Shown here: positions 50,099 through 58,864 of the stretch, piece by piece
How the letters are laid out: every line of letters begins with the position of its first letter
Numbering within the stretch: position 1 is the first letter of the stretch
NCBI RefSeq assembly: GCF_010726765.1
Contig: NZ_AP022601.1
Span: 310,001-374,000 of the forward strand
Origin: Mycobacterium gallinarum
GTDB taxonomy: Bacteria; Actinomycetota; Actinomycetes; Mycobacteriales; Mycobacteriaceae
DNA length: 64,000 nt
Direction of reading: 5' to 3'
Notes under the pieces: generated by a model
Database searches by the model: none
What the model saw: the letters and a program-made list of their open reading frames with translations, nothing else
Told to the model about the DNA's origin: nothing
Translations under genes and position numbers: made by a program

Positions 50099-51656
50099 TG
50101 TCGTTCTTCAACGCCTCGGCATCAGTGCCGAACACCGCCTGAACACTGTTGCCGACCTCGACGACACCCGCAGCGCCGAGTCTCTTCAGGCGGGCTTGGT
50201 CCACTTTGTCCTTGTCGGAAACCTCCACGCGCAGGCGGGTGATGCAGGCGTCGACGTTGACGAGGTTGTCCCGTCCGCCGAACGCCGCGATGACCTGCTC
50301 GGCCTTGCTGTCCGTCCTGGCGGGCGCGGTCAACGTGGCGGTGGCGCCGCTCGCCGACACCGCAGTCGAAGAATCGGCGCCCTCGCCGAGGTTGGCTTGT
50401 TCCTCCGCCTCGAACTCGCTTTCCGGTTCACGTCCCGGCGTCCGCAGGTTCCACTTCGTGATTGCGAACCGGAACAACACGTAGTAGACGACGAAGAAGA
50501 CCAACCCCATGCCGATCAGCAGGGGAATGTTCTTCGCCGCGGGAGCGGTGCCGTACAGCAGCAGATCGATGAGACCGGCCGAGAACGAGAAACCGAGGTG
50601 AATGTCGAGCAGGTAGGCGACGGCCAGCGACAGCCCGGTGAGCACCGCGTGAATGATGTAGAGCGGGAACGCCACGAACATGAACGCGAACTCGAGCGGT
50701 TCGGTCACGCCGGTCAGGAACGCCGTCAGTGCCGCGGCAGCCAGGATGCCGACCGCGACCTTACGTTGCTTCTTGTTCGCGACGTGGATCATCGCGAGCG
50801 CTGCGGCGGGCAGCCCGAACATCAGGATGGGGTAGAAGCCCGAGGTGAGGATGCCGGCAGTCGGATCGCCCGCGGCGAATCGGGTCAGTTCGCCGGTGAC
50901 GGCTTCGCCGCCGGGCGGCTGGTAGTCGCCGTAGAGGAACCAGATGTAGGAGTTCGGGATGTGGTGTAGACCGAACGGGATGAGCATGCGGTTGGCGAAC
51001 CCATACACAAAGGCACCGAAGGCGCCCGCGCCACCGATGAACTCGCCGAGGCTGGTCAGCCCTGCGTCGAAGATCGGATAGAAGTAGCTCATCGCGAAGG
51101 CGATGAACAGGCTCGCCAGCGACACCACGATCGGAACGAACCGCCTGCCGCCGAAGAAGCCGAGGTAGGACGGCAGCTGGATGGTGTGATAGCGGTCGAA
51201 GAGCCATGCCGTCACCAGGCCGATCACGATGCCGGCGAACACGCTGTAGTTGATCTGGGCCTGCTCGCCCGCCTTGTCCAGCTCACCGGCCAGGACGATC
51301 GGTGACATGGTCTTGAAGACCGCCTCCATCACCAGGTAGCCGACGACGGCCGACAGTGCTGTGGAACCGTCGGCTTTCTTGGCGAAACCGATCGCCACAC
51401 CCACGGCGAACAGCAGCGGCAGGTTGCTGAAGAGGGCATCGCCCGCCGCGCTCATGGCCTTGAAGAAGTCGCCGATGACGGGGGTTTCGATTCGGCCCAG
51501 CAGGTCGGGCTGACCGAGCCGAAGCAGGATGCCTGCCGCGGGAAGGACCGCGATCGGCAGCATCAGGCTCTTGCCCAGGCGCTGCAGCTGCGCAAATCCT
51601 GGGAAGCGAAGACCCGACTTCGCCTGTGTACCGGCGGGTTTCGATGGGCCGCTCAT
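50082..51656 (-). CDS. PTS glucose/N-acetylglucosamine-type IICB component
   Basis: A 524-residue permease. The IIC membrane domain with about ten hydrophobic segments covers residues 20-410, including the GITEPLEFAFMF-like signature (TGVTEPLEFAFMFVAFPLY). A linker rich in Glu/Ala precedes a IIB domain with the phosphorylated Cys in NVDACITRLRVEV. The ATG has GAGGAGG upstream. Genes nagB and nagA nearby favour N-acetylglucosamine as substrate. Divergent from the IIA gene, so IIA, IIC and IIB are split over two transcripts. Confidence 0.9.
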   Translation of the reverse strand: MSGPSKPAGTQAKSGLRFPGFAQLQRLGKSLMLPIAVLPAAGILLRLGQPDLLGRIETPVIGDFFKAMSAAGDALFSNLPLLFAVGVAIGFAKKADGSTALSAVVGYLVMEAVFKTMSPIVLAGELDKAGEQAQINYSVFAGIVIGLVTAWLFDRYHTIQLPSYLGFFGGRRFVPIVVSLASLFIAFAMSYFYPIFDAGLTSLGEFIGGAGAFGAFVYGFANRMLIPFGLHHIPNSYIWFLYGDYQPPGGEAVTGELTRFAAGDPTAGILTSGFYPILMFGLPAAALAMIHVANKKQRKVAVGILAAAALTAFLTGVTEPLEFAFMFVAFPLYIIHAVLTGLSLAVAYLLDIHLGFSFSAGLIDLLLYGTAPAAKNIPLLIGMGLVFFVVYYVLFRFAITKWNLRTPGREPESEFEAEEQANLGEGADSSTAVSASGATATLTAPARTDSKAEQVIAAFGGRDNLVNVDACITRLRVEVSDKDKVDQARLKRLGAAGVVEVGNSVQAVFGTDAEALKNDINEIL

Positions 51657-51790
51657 CTCGTCCAGACCTCCTCTGCCCCGATCGCGCAAGCCGTCAAAGC
51701 TCAGCGGAAGCTTAGAGGAAACGCCGAAGCCCAGCCTCTCTTTCCGGCACGCTCGTATTGTTGGTGCGCACGAGCAGAAGGAGTCTCGAC

Positions 51791-52261
51791 GTGGGTACGA
51801 CTCAGATCTTCGCGCCGGTCGGCGGCCGGGCAGTTCCGCTCACCGAAGTGCCCGATCCGGTGTTCTCGGCAGGCATGGTGGGCCACGGTGCGGCTGTCGA
51901 CCCTCCGCACGAGATGATCGAGGCGGTCGCGCCGGTCAGCGGGAAACTGCTGAAACTCATGCCGCACGCCTACATCGTCATGACGCCGGACAACGTCGGC
52001 GTGCTGGTCCACCTCGGCCTGGACACCGTTCAACTGAAGGGCGACGGCTTCACCGCCCATCTGAGCCAAGGTGACAGTGTCACCGCCGGCCAGGTGGTCA
52101 TCACCTATGACGTCGCGTCGGTCGTGGCGAAAGGCCTCAATCCGATCGTCCCCGTCGTCGTGATGGACGAACGCGAACCGGACAATGTGGTCCCTGCCGA
52201 AGCGGTCCTCGAGGGTGCGCAGATTCCCTCCGGGACAAAACTTTTCATCGCGAACAAATAG
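51791..52261 (+). CDS. crr: PTS IIA component, glucose type
   Basis: A 156-residue IIA-Glc-like domain. The phosphorylation site is the second His in VGVLVHLGLDTVQL; the other conserved His lies in MPHAYIVMT. The GTG start has AAGGAG 8 bases upstream. It directly abuts nagB with no gap, and passes phosphate to the IICB permease encoded opposite. Confidence 0.9.
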   Translation: MGTTQIFAPVGGRAVPLTEVPDPVFSAGMVGHGAAVDPPHEMIEAVAPVSGKLLKLMPHAYIVMTPDNVGVLVHLGLDTVQLKGDGFTAHLSQGDSVTAGQVVITYDVASVVAKGLNPIVPVVVMDEREPDNVVPAEAVLEGAQIPSGTKLFIANK

Positions 52262-53047
52262 ATGGAAGTCATCATCCTGCAGGATGCCGCCGAGATCGGC
52301 GCCGTCGGGTCCGACGCGGTGGTCGCGCTGCTCGATCGAAAACCGGATGCAGTACTGGGTCTGGCCACCGGATCATCGCCGCTGGCGATCTACGACGAAC
52401 TCGCGCGTCGCTGCGACAGCGGCACGGTCTCCTTCCGTGAGGCACGCGGTTTCACGCTCGACGAGTACGTCGGCCTGCCCGCCGATCATCCGCAGCGCTA
52501 TCGCAATGTCATCGACGAGGTCTTCGTCTCCAAAGTCGACTTCGCCCCCGGCGCCGTACATGGACCCGATGGGCTCGCCGCCGACATCACCGCCGCGTGC
52601 GCGGAGTACGAGGCTGCCATCCGTGACGCCGGCGGTGTCGATCTGCAGATCCTCGGTATCGGCACGGATGGCCACATCGCGTTCAATGAGCCCGGTTCCT
52701 CGTTGGGGTCGCGCACTCGCATCAAGACCCTGACAAGACAGACCCGGATTGACAATGCCCGCTTTTTCGGCGGTGATGTCGACGCGGTGCCGACCCATTG
52801 CCTTACGCAGGGGCTGGCGGCCATATTGGAGGCGAGTCACCTGATTCTGGTGGCGACGGGCCGGCAGAAGGCAGAAGCCGTGCATCAGCTCGTCGAAGGC
52901 CCGGTCAGCGCGATGTGGCCCGCGACGATCTTGCAGCTACACCCGCATGTCACGGTGCTGTTGGACGGCGCGGCGGCCCAACGACTCCAGCTCGTCGACT
53001 ACTACCGCGAGACCTACCGATCCAAGCCGGTATGGCAGGACATCTGA
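52262..53047 (+). CDS. nagB: Glucosamine-6-phosphate deaminase
   Basis: A 261-residue enzyme converting glucosamine-6-phosphate to fructose-6-phosphate and ammonia. Motifs are LGLATGSSPLAIYDEL (phosphate loop), FTLDEYVGLPADHPQRY with the catalytic Asp, and LGIGTDGHIAFNEPGSS with the Asp-Gly-His active site. Full length. It is flanked by IIA and nagA without gaps. Confidence 0.94.
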   Translation: MEVIILQDAAEIGAVGSDAVVALLDRKPDAVLGLATGSSPLAIYDELARRCDSGTVSFREARGFTLDEYVGLPADHPQRYRNVIDEVFVSKVDFAPGAVHGPDGLAADITAACAEYEAAIRDAGGVDLQILGIGTDGHIAFNEPGSSLGSRTRIKTLTRQTRIDNARFFGGDVDAVPTHCLTQGLAAILEASHLILVATGRQKAEAVHQLVEGPVSAMWPATILQLHPHVTVLLDGAAAQRLQLVDYYRETYRSKPVWQDI

Positions 53048-54199
53048 GTGCTGCTTACCGCCGACACGCTACTTACGGGCCGAGAACTGTTGCGGCCGGG
53101 ATGGATTGACGTATCCGATGCACGCGTCGGCGCCGTCGGGGCGGGTACACCGCCACGTCCGGCGGACCGAGATCTCGGCGCTGTCACGGTGGTGCCGGGT
53201 TTCGTCGACACGCATGTCCACGGCGGGGGAGGGACGAACTTCTCGGCGGCCCTGCGCACCGATACGGCCACGGCTGTCGACTTTCATCGTAGGCACGGCA
53301 CCACCACGCTGGTCGCGTCGTTGGTCACGGCCGGCCCCGATGACCTACTTCGTCAGGTAACCGGATTGGCAGCTGATGTCCGTGACGGCCTGCTCGACGG
53401 GATTCACCTCGAGGGTCCGTGGCTCTCGACGGTGCGGTGCGGTGCCCACCAGCCCGCCCTGATGCGCGACCCCGACCCTGAGGAGATCGACCGCGTACTG
53501 AAGGCCGCCGCGGGGACCATACGCATGATCACGATCGCGCCCGAACGTGAAGGGGCACGTGCGGCGATCGAGCGGATCGTCGACGCGGGAGTAGTGGCCG
53601 CGGTGGGACATACAGACGCGACCTACGACCAGACCCGCGCGGCGATCGAGGCGGGTGCGACGGTGGCCACGCACCTGTTCAACGCGATGCGTCCGATCAA
53701 CACCCGCGAAGCCGGCCCGGTCATCGCGCTTCTGGAAGACCCCCGTGTGACCGTCGAACTGATCACCGACGGTGTGCACGTCGACCCCGCGCTCTACCGA
53801 CATGTTTCGCACAGCGCGGGGCCCGATCGGGTGTCACTGATCACCGACGCGATCTCGGCGGCAGGAATGAGCGACGGTGCCTATCAGCTCGGTCCGCTGG
53901 AAGTCGACGTCGTGGACGGAGTGGCGCGCGTGTCCGGAACGCCGACCATCGCGGGCAGCACTGCGACCATGGACCATCAGTTCCGCTTCGCCGTGCAGCA
54001 CAGCGGGCTTGGTCGTGACGAGGCGTTGATGGCCGCGGTGCGTCAAGCGTCGATCAACCCGACGCGCGCACTTGGCCTTCCTGACTCGGGCCTTGTCGCC
54101 CGTGCCTCCGCTGATCTGGTGGTGCTCGACGCCGACCTCATGGTGGTCGGCGTGCTGCGTCGAGGATCGTGGGTGTTCGAAGCAGAGAGGGGCAATTGA
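53048..54199 (+). CDS. nagA: N-acetylglucosamine-6-phosphate deacetylase
   Basis: A 383-residue amidohydrolase-superfamily TIM barrel. Metal ligands are visible as VDTHVHGGGG, HLEGPWLS (Glu), AVGHTDATYDQ (His) and VATHLFNAMRP (His); the catalytic Asp is in LITDAISAAGM. The GTG start immediately follows the nagB stop. It yields glucosamine-6-phosphate and acetate. Confidence 0.94.
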   Translation: MLLTADTLLTGRELLRPGWIDVSDARVGAVGAGTPPRPADRDLGAVTVVPGFVDTHVHGGGGTNFSAALRTDTATAVDFHRRHGTTTLVASLVTAGPDDLLRQVTGLAADVRDGLLDGIHLEGPWLSTVRCGAHQPALMRDPDPEEIDRVLKAAAGTIRMITIAPEREGARAAIERIVDAGVVAAVGHTDATYDQTRAAIEAGATVATHLFNAMRPINTREAGPVIALLEDPRVTVELITDGVHVDPALYRHVSHSAGPDRVSLITDAISAAGMSDGAYQLGPLEVDVVDGVARVSGTPTIAGSTATMDHQFRFAVQHSGLGRDEALMAAVRQASINPTRALGLPDSGLVARASADLVVLDADLMVVGVLRRGSWVFEAERGN

Positions 54200-54200
54200 C

Positions 54201-55667
54201 GTGGTCAACGCGCGTCCGCTGATCGACTCATACCCGCTGTACCTCGACGGCCAGTGGGTGGAGCCGCAGGCGGGCCGATATGACGACATCTCGCCGGCCA
54301 CCGAAGAAGTGATCGCCCGGGCTCCGGACGCAGGCCTGGCGGACGTCGACGCCGCGATCTCCGCTGCGCGGCGCGCATTCGACTCGGGGCCATGGGCACA
54401 CGCGTCGGCAGAGAACCGGGCACGATGCCTGACGCAGTTGGGCGCCGCGCTCACCGAGCACGCCGACGAGCTTTTCGCGCTGTCGCAGTCCGAGTGGGGT
54501 TGTCTGGCTAACGAGCGGGCGATCCAGATCGACGCACCGGCGTTGACCGCGAACCGTTCCGGTGAACTCGCCACGCAGCTCACCGACGAGACCGTCAGCG
54601 CGGACGGAGCGGCCAGCACCACGCTGCTTCGGTACGAGCCGCAGGGAGTCGTCTCGATCCTGACCCCATGGAATTTTCCGCACAGCCTCAACGTGATGAA
54701 GGTCTGCCGGGCGCTGGCCGCCGGCAACACCGTGGTGCTCAAGCCGTCGCCGCTGACCCCGATCGCCGGCTTGGCGCTGGCTCGAATCATCGATGAGCAC
54801 ACCGATATTCCGCCAGGGACCGTCAATGTCGTGACGCCGAGCGGCATTGAGGCAAGCAAGGTGTTGACGACCGACCCGCGGATCGACATGGTGGGCTTCA
54901 CCGGCAGTTCGGCCGTCGGCAGGGAGATCATGGCCGCCGCAAGCACGACCATGAAGCGCATCCTTCTCGAGTGCGGCGGCAAGTCGGCGGTCGTTCTCCT
55001 CGACGATGTCGAGGTGACCGACGAACTGCTGGAACGCCTGCTGTTCGAGGCCTGCTCGTTGCATGCAGGCCAGGCGTGCATCCTGCAGAGCCGACTGCTG
55101 CTGCCCGCACCGCTACACGATGAGGTCGTCGACGGGCTCGTCGAACTGGTCGGACGCGTAAAAGTCGGTGATCCAACGGATCCCGAGACGCAGATGGGCC
55201 CGCTCATCAGTCGGGCTCAATTGGAGAGAGTTGCGGCTCACGTCTCCGCGGCAATCGACGAAGGTGCCACCGTGGTGGCGGGCGGCCGACGCCCGCCGGG
55301 CCGGGGCAAGGGCTTTTACTTCGAGCCGACGATCTTGACCGGCGTCACTCCGGACTCGGTGATCGCCCAGGAAGAAGTGTTCGGGCCAGTGCTATCGGTG
55401 CTGCGCTACACCGACGACGACGATGCGGTCGCGATCGCCAACAACTCGCAGTACGGACTCTCGGGCGCGGTCTGGGGAAGCGACATCGACCGCGCGTTCG
55501 CCGTGGCCGGCCGCGTTCGCACCGGGCAGATTGCCGTGAACGGTTGTGGCCCCGGCGATGCCCCGTTCGGCGGATTCAAACAGAGCGGATTGGGCCGGGA
55601 AGGCGGCGGACTCCGCGGGCTGCACGCCTACATGGAGCAAAAGGCCATCGGCCTTCCCACGCGCTGA
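54201..55667 (+). CDS. NAD(P)-dependent aldehyde dehydrogenase
   Basis: A 488-residue aldehyde dehydrogenase. The general base Glu is in LLECGGKSAVVLL and the catalytic Cys in LHAGQACILQSR near residue 293; EEVFGPVLSVL is the usual C-terminal motif. GTG start one base after the nagA stop, with AGAGGGG upstream. Its place at the end of an amino-sugar operon is unusual; it might oxidise an aldehyde linked to amino-sugar breakdown or simply be co-transcribed. Confidence 0.9.
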   Translation: MVNARPLIDSYPLYLDGQWVEPQAGRYDDISPATEEVIARAPDAGLADVDAAISAARRAFDSGPWAHASAENRARCLTQLGAALTEHADELFALSQSEWGCLANERAIQIDAPALTANRSGELATQLTDETVSADGAASTTLLRYEPQGVVSILTPWNFPHSLNVMKVCRALAAGNTVVLKPSPLTPIAGLALARIIDEHTDIPPGTVNVVTPSGIEASKVLTTDPRIDMVGFTGSSAVGREIMAAASTTMKRILLECGGKSAVVLLDDVEVTDELLERLLFEACSLHAGQACILQSRLLLPAPLHDEVVDGLVELVGRVKVGDPTDPETQMGPLISRAQLERVAAHVSAAIDEGATVVAGGRRPPGRGKGFYFEPTILTGVTPDSVIAQEEVFGPVLSVLRYTDDDDAVAIANNSQYGLSGAVWGSDIDRAFAVAGRVRTGQIAVNGCGPGDAPFGGFKQSGLGREGGGLRGLHAYMEQKAIGLPTR

Positions 55668-55671
55668 ACGC

Positions 55672-57153
55672 TTAGCGCGTGGCCACCTGCGACCAATAGC
55701 GACTCTCCCGTTCGGTCATCTCGTTGGACGTGATGGCGCCAAACGCAGCGGCGTCGCGCGCGAACCGCGCAGACGCTTCGGGGAGTGCGTCGGGGCCTTC
55801 GAGCCGGAAACAGCTCGGCGCGAGCGGACCGAACAGCAATGCTCTGCGCAGATTCGGCCAGTCCTCCAGTTGCGGCTCCACACCGGCTGCGCGCGCAAAG
55901 GCCACTGCCACCAGGTTCATCCGGGTCTTCTGGGACAGTCCGCGTCTCGCGCGGTAGCCGGCGATCGCCGCACGCTGCGCTCTCTCGTCGAATGGCGGCG
56001 CGGTACCGCCCCACGTGTAGGCGACCCAGCGGGCCTGAAGTTCCAGCGGCACGAAGTATCCACCGGACTGATCCCACATGCCCACCATCGCCAGGCCCGG
56101 AAGGTCAGGATGGAAGGTGAAACGGTCGGAGTCCAGGTGCACCGCGTCGACGTCGAAAATGGTGCGGATGTCGTCGCTGAGAAACGGCAGATCCAGTGCG
56201 AACCCCGTCCCGAACAGAAGCCCGTCGAATTCCTCGACGTGTCCGTCTTCGAAGCTCACGTTCGTCCCGTCGATCTTCGTCATCCACGGCCGCACGGAAA
56301 TTCGGCCTTCGGCGACCAATGGGAGATACCCCTGGTTGAGGGTGACACCGGCGGCGAACAGTGAAGAGTTCGGTGCCGGCGCACCGTACTGCTCGGGGCT
56401 TCCGTTGGCTTCGACCACGATCTCCTTGAGTTGGCGCTCGACCTCGGCCGGTCGAAGGGTCTCATTCGCCAAGGCGCCGTATCGCGTGAAGATCCGGTGG
56501 TCGGACGGGACGCCTGCGGCGAATTTCGGAAGGACATAGCGTTGCTTTCGCTGGGTGACGACGACGCGCGTGGCGCCGAGTCGTGCGAGTTCCGTGGCGA
56601 TGTCCAGGGCGCTGACCGCGCAGCCCGCCACCAGAACGCGCTTACCCACGTAGGGATTCGCTCCCCGATAGTCGAACGTCGACATCGCGCCTGCGGAGCC
56701 GGTGAACGTCTCGACGCCAGGAACGTCGGGGATTGCGGGGGACCGAAACCTGCCGGATGCCAACACCACCCGGTCGAACGGCTCTTCGCCTCCGTCATGT
56801 GTTACGCGCCAACGGGTGTCGATACGGCTGACGTGGTTCACCTGCCGTCCAAACCGGATCCGTGCCCTGAGACCGAACATGTCGGCGTACCGGTTCAGGT
56901 AGGCGAGGACGTCGCGGTTGGACAGGAACGTCTGGTCGCCGTCGTGCTCCAGGTCGCTGAAGGCCGTCAACACGCGACTGGTGTTGGTGTACATGGCCGG
57001 CCACACACCGCTGAAACCCGGCAGACCGGTCCACTGCCCGCCCAGCTGAGGTTGCTGCTCGAAGATCGTCGGCTCGAACCCCTGCGAGCACAGCCACCGT
57101 GCCGTGACGAGCCCCCCGGGCCCGGCGCCGATCACCGCAACGGTTTCGGTCAT
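55672..57153 (-). CDS. Flavin-containing monooxygenase-like NAD(P)-binding protein
   Basis: A 493-residue FMO/Baeyer-Villiger-like flavoprotein. FAD loop AVIGAGPGGLVTARWL at residues 6-21, NADPH loop VLVAGCAVSALDIATEL near 170 (GxGxxx replaced by GCAVSA), and the LLFGTGFALDLPFL strand. The FxGxxxHxxxY/W fingerprint region reads FTGSAGAMSTFDYRG, with Met in place of His. It ends 5 bases from the aldehyde dehydrogenase stop, and is co-directional with the patatin-like gene. Confidence 0.85.
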   Translation of the reverse strand: MTETVAVIGAGPGGLVTARWLCSQGFEPTIFEQQPQLGGQWTGLPGFSGVWPAMYTNTSRVLTAFSDLEHDGDQTFLSNRDVLAYLNRYADMFGLRARIRFGRQVNHVSRIDTRWRVTHDGGEEPFDRVVLASGRFRSPAIPDVPGVETFTGSAGAMSTFDYRGANPYVGKRVLVAGCAVSALDIATELARLGATRVVVTQRKQRYVLPKFAAGVPSDHRIFTRYGALANETLRPAEVERQLKEIVVEANGSPEQYGAPAPNSSLFAAGVTLNQGYLPLVAEGRISVRPWMTKIDGTNVSFEDGHVEEFDGLLFGTGFALDLPFLSDDIRTIFDVDAVHLDSDRFTFHPDLPGLAMVGMWDQSGGYFVPLELQARWVAYTWGGTAPPFDERAQRAAIAGYRARRGLSQKTRMNLVAVAFARAAGVEPQLEDWPNLRRALLFGPLAPSCFRLEGPDALPEASARFARDAAAFGAITSNEMTERESRYWSQVATR

Positions 57154-57169
57154 CTGACGGCGACCCGAA

Positions 57170-58855
57170 TCACGTCAGGCGTCGATTTCGCCACCGCGCC
57201 AAGCGGTTCGCGGGCTCGTGGGTCGCCGCCATCACCGCGCTCATCGGCGACGCCACCGATGCCGGGTGGGCGGGCTCGGCGTCAGGGGCCGCAAACCGGT
57301 CACCTTCCCACCACGTCGGCTGAAGTAGCGCCGTCGTCACGGGGATGGCCTTGTCAACGCTCTTACGCCCCCACGCGCAGGCGCGGTCGATGGACGCCGC
57401 CGACGGTGCGAGATTCGCGGGCGACAGCGTCGGCGTGAAGCGCACCAGGTGGTCGGCATACGGAGCGTTGCGCACCATCTGCAACTGAACCGCCTGGGCG
57501 ATCGGGACGAGCCACAGGTGGCGGGGATCCCATTGCGGGTGAAAGCAGTCGAATGCGAGATAGCAGGCATTGCGGGTGCCGAGCCTGCCGTCGCGGACCC
57601 GCTTCCACGCCAGCTCGACAGGCACGTTGCTCGCGGCGCCACCGTCGACCAAAGCGGCGACCTCCTTGTCCTCACACAGCGCGTCGAGCATCGGGACCAT
57701 CCGCGGATCGCTCGTTTCATGGTGCAGCACACCGGGAATGGCCGACGAAAAGGATGCCGCGTCGACGACGTCGAACTGGCGAGTCTGGTCGTTGTCGCCG
57801 ATGACGACCGGCTTGACGACCCGCAGGTCGATGAATGCAGACACCTGCCACAACCGCGCCGCTACCTGAGGCCCGATACCGATGGGGAGGAAGGGCAGTG
57901 TCCGCATCTGCAACGCCGCCAGTTCCGGGCGGCGAAACCGCGACGGCAGAGCCGCATACGGCTGCCTGCGCACCCCGGCGACCACGACGTCGAACGGAAT
58001 CGCCAAGTCCGACATCCGTATTCGCTCGCCGTCGGCGCGTCTGAACAGCGCATCGGCGAACTGGTCGAAGCGTAACGAAAACACACCGGCCAGCCCGTGT
58101 CTGCGGCGAAGGCGCTCGGGGCCCAGGATCGCGCCGTACGACACGGTCTTGGCCCACGCGACGTATTCCTCGATGGGCACCGGCAGAGCGCGGGCCACGA
58201 CGCTGCCCATGATCGATCCGAACGACGAGCCGATCATGTAGTCCGGGACCTGACCGGCCTCGAGCAGTCGTTGCATGCCGCCGATATAGACAAACCCCGC
58301 ACCGCCACCGCCGCCGAGCACGGTGACGAGTTTCTTGTATCCGACCTCGGCATCGAGTTCGGCGGGAGAGAAGTCGTTCCCGTGATTGTCGATCAGCTGA
58401 CGACGTTGCTCGTCCTGGTCGTCGGTCAGTTTCGCAAGGACATCGCGTGCCTTCGCCAATGACTTTGCCGGGTCACGTTCCTCACGCAGCGGGCCGTACA
58501 GCGAATCGGCCACCCTGGCGCGCCACGGCGCCACTTCACCGCCCACCGAGACGTCGCCACGTCCGCGTCTGCCGCCGGGCCCCGCAGCCCCGGGCTCGAA
58601 ATCGGCGAGCCGGGCGAAGTTGAGGATGTAACGCAGCCTGCGTAATTCCTCGTCGCTCAACACATCCGGTTTCGCCAGATGATGCCGGACGAGCTTGTTC
58701 TCCATCTTCTGCAGGAGGAGCGCCGGCTCGGCGGTCGGCAAAGGGACAGTACCGACGGAGTCGACGACCTCGTCCTCGACTGCCTCGACGAGATCGAGTG
58801 CGACCTCACGGCGACTGAGCCTATTGAATACGGCGTCGGCGGAAGAGTTTTCCAT
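57170..58855 (-). CDS. Patatin-like phospholipase
   Basis: A 561-residue protein with a patatin core near residues 175-410: oxyanion loop LGGGGGAGFVYIGG, nucleophile elbow IGSSFGSIMG (Ser in G-x-S-x-G), and the Asp of the Ser-Asp dyad in VDGGAASNVP. The N-terminal 170 residues are helical and charged, and there is no signal peptide. It starts 10 bases after the stop of the upstream secreted-protein gene. Acyl hydrolysis of a lipid is expected. Confidence 0.87.
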   Translation of the reverse strand: MENSSADAVFNRLSRREVALDLVEAVEDEVVDSVGTVPLPTAEPALLLQKMENKLVRHHLAKPDVLSDEELRRLRYILNFARLADFEPGAAGPGGRRGRGDVSVGGEVAPWRARVADSLYGPLREERDPAKSLAKARDVLAKLTDDQDEQRRQLIDNHGNDFSPAELDAEVGYKKLVTVLGGGGGAGFVYIGGMQRLLEAGQVPDYMIGSSFGSIMGSVVARALPVPIEEYVAWAKTVSYGAILGPERLRRRHGLAGVFSLRFDQFADALFRRADGERIRMSDLAIPFDVVVAGVRRQPYAALPSRFRRPELAALQMRTLPFLPIGIGPQVAARLWQVSAFIDLRVVKPVVIGDNDQTRQFDVVDAASFSSAIPGVLHHETSDPRMVPMLDALCEDKEVAALVDGGAASNVPVELAWKRVRDGRLGTRNACYLAFDCFHPQWDPRHLWLVPIAQAVQLQMVRNAPYADHLVRFTPTLSPANLAPSAASIDRACAWGRKSVDKAIPVTTALLQPTWWEGDRFAAPDAEPAHPASVASPMSAVMAATHEPANRLARWRNRRLT

Positions 58856-58864
58856 GCGGTGTGA

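Noticed and set aside
51657..51790. DasR/NagR-type operator in the PTS divergent gap
   Set aside because: No TGGTCTAGACCA-like sequence found by eye.
53834..55207. A 457-codon minus-strand frame opposite nagA and the aldehyde dehydrogenase
   Set aside because: Low-complexity Ser/Arg-rich product with no family motifs, opposite two complete enzymes.
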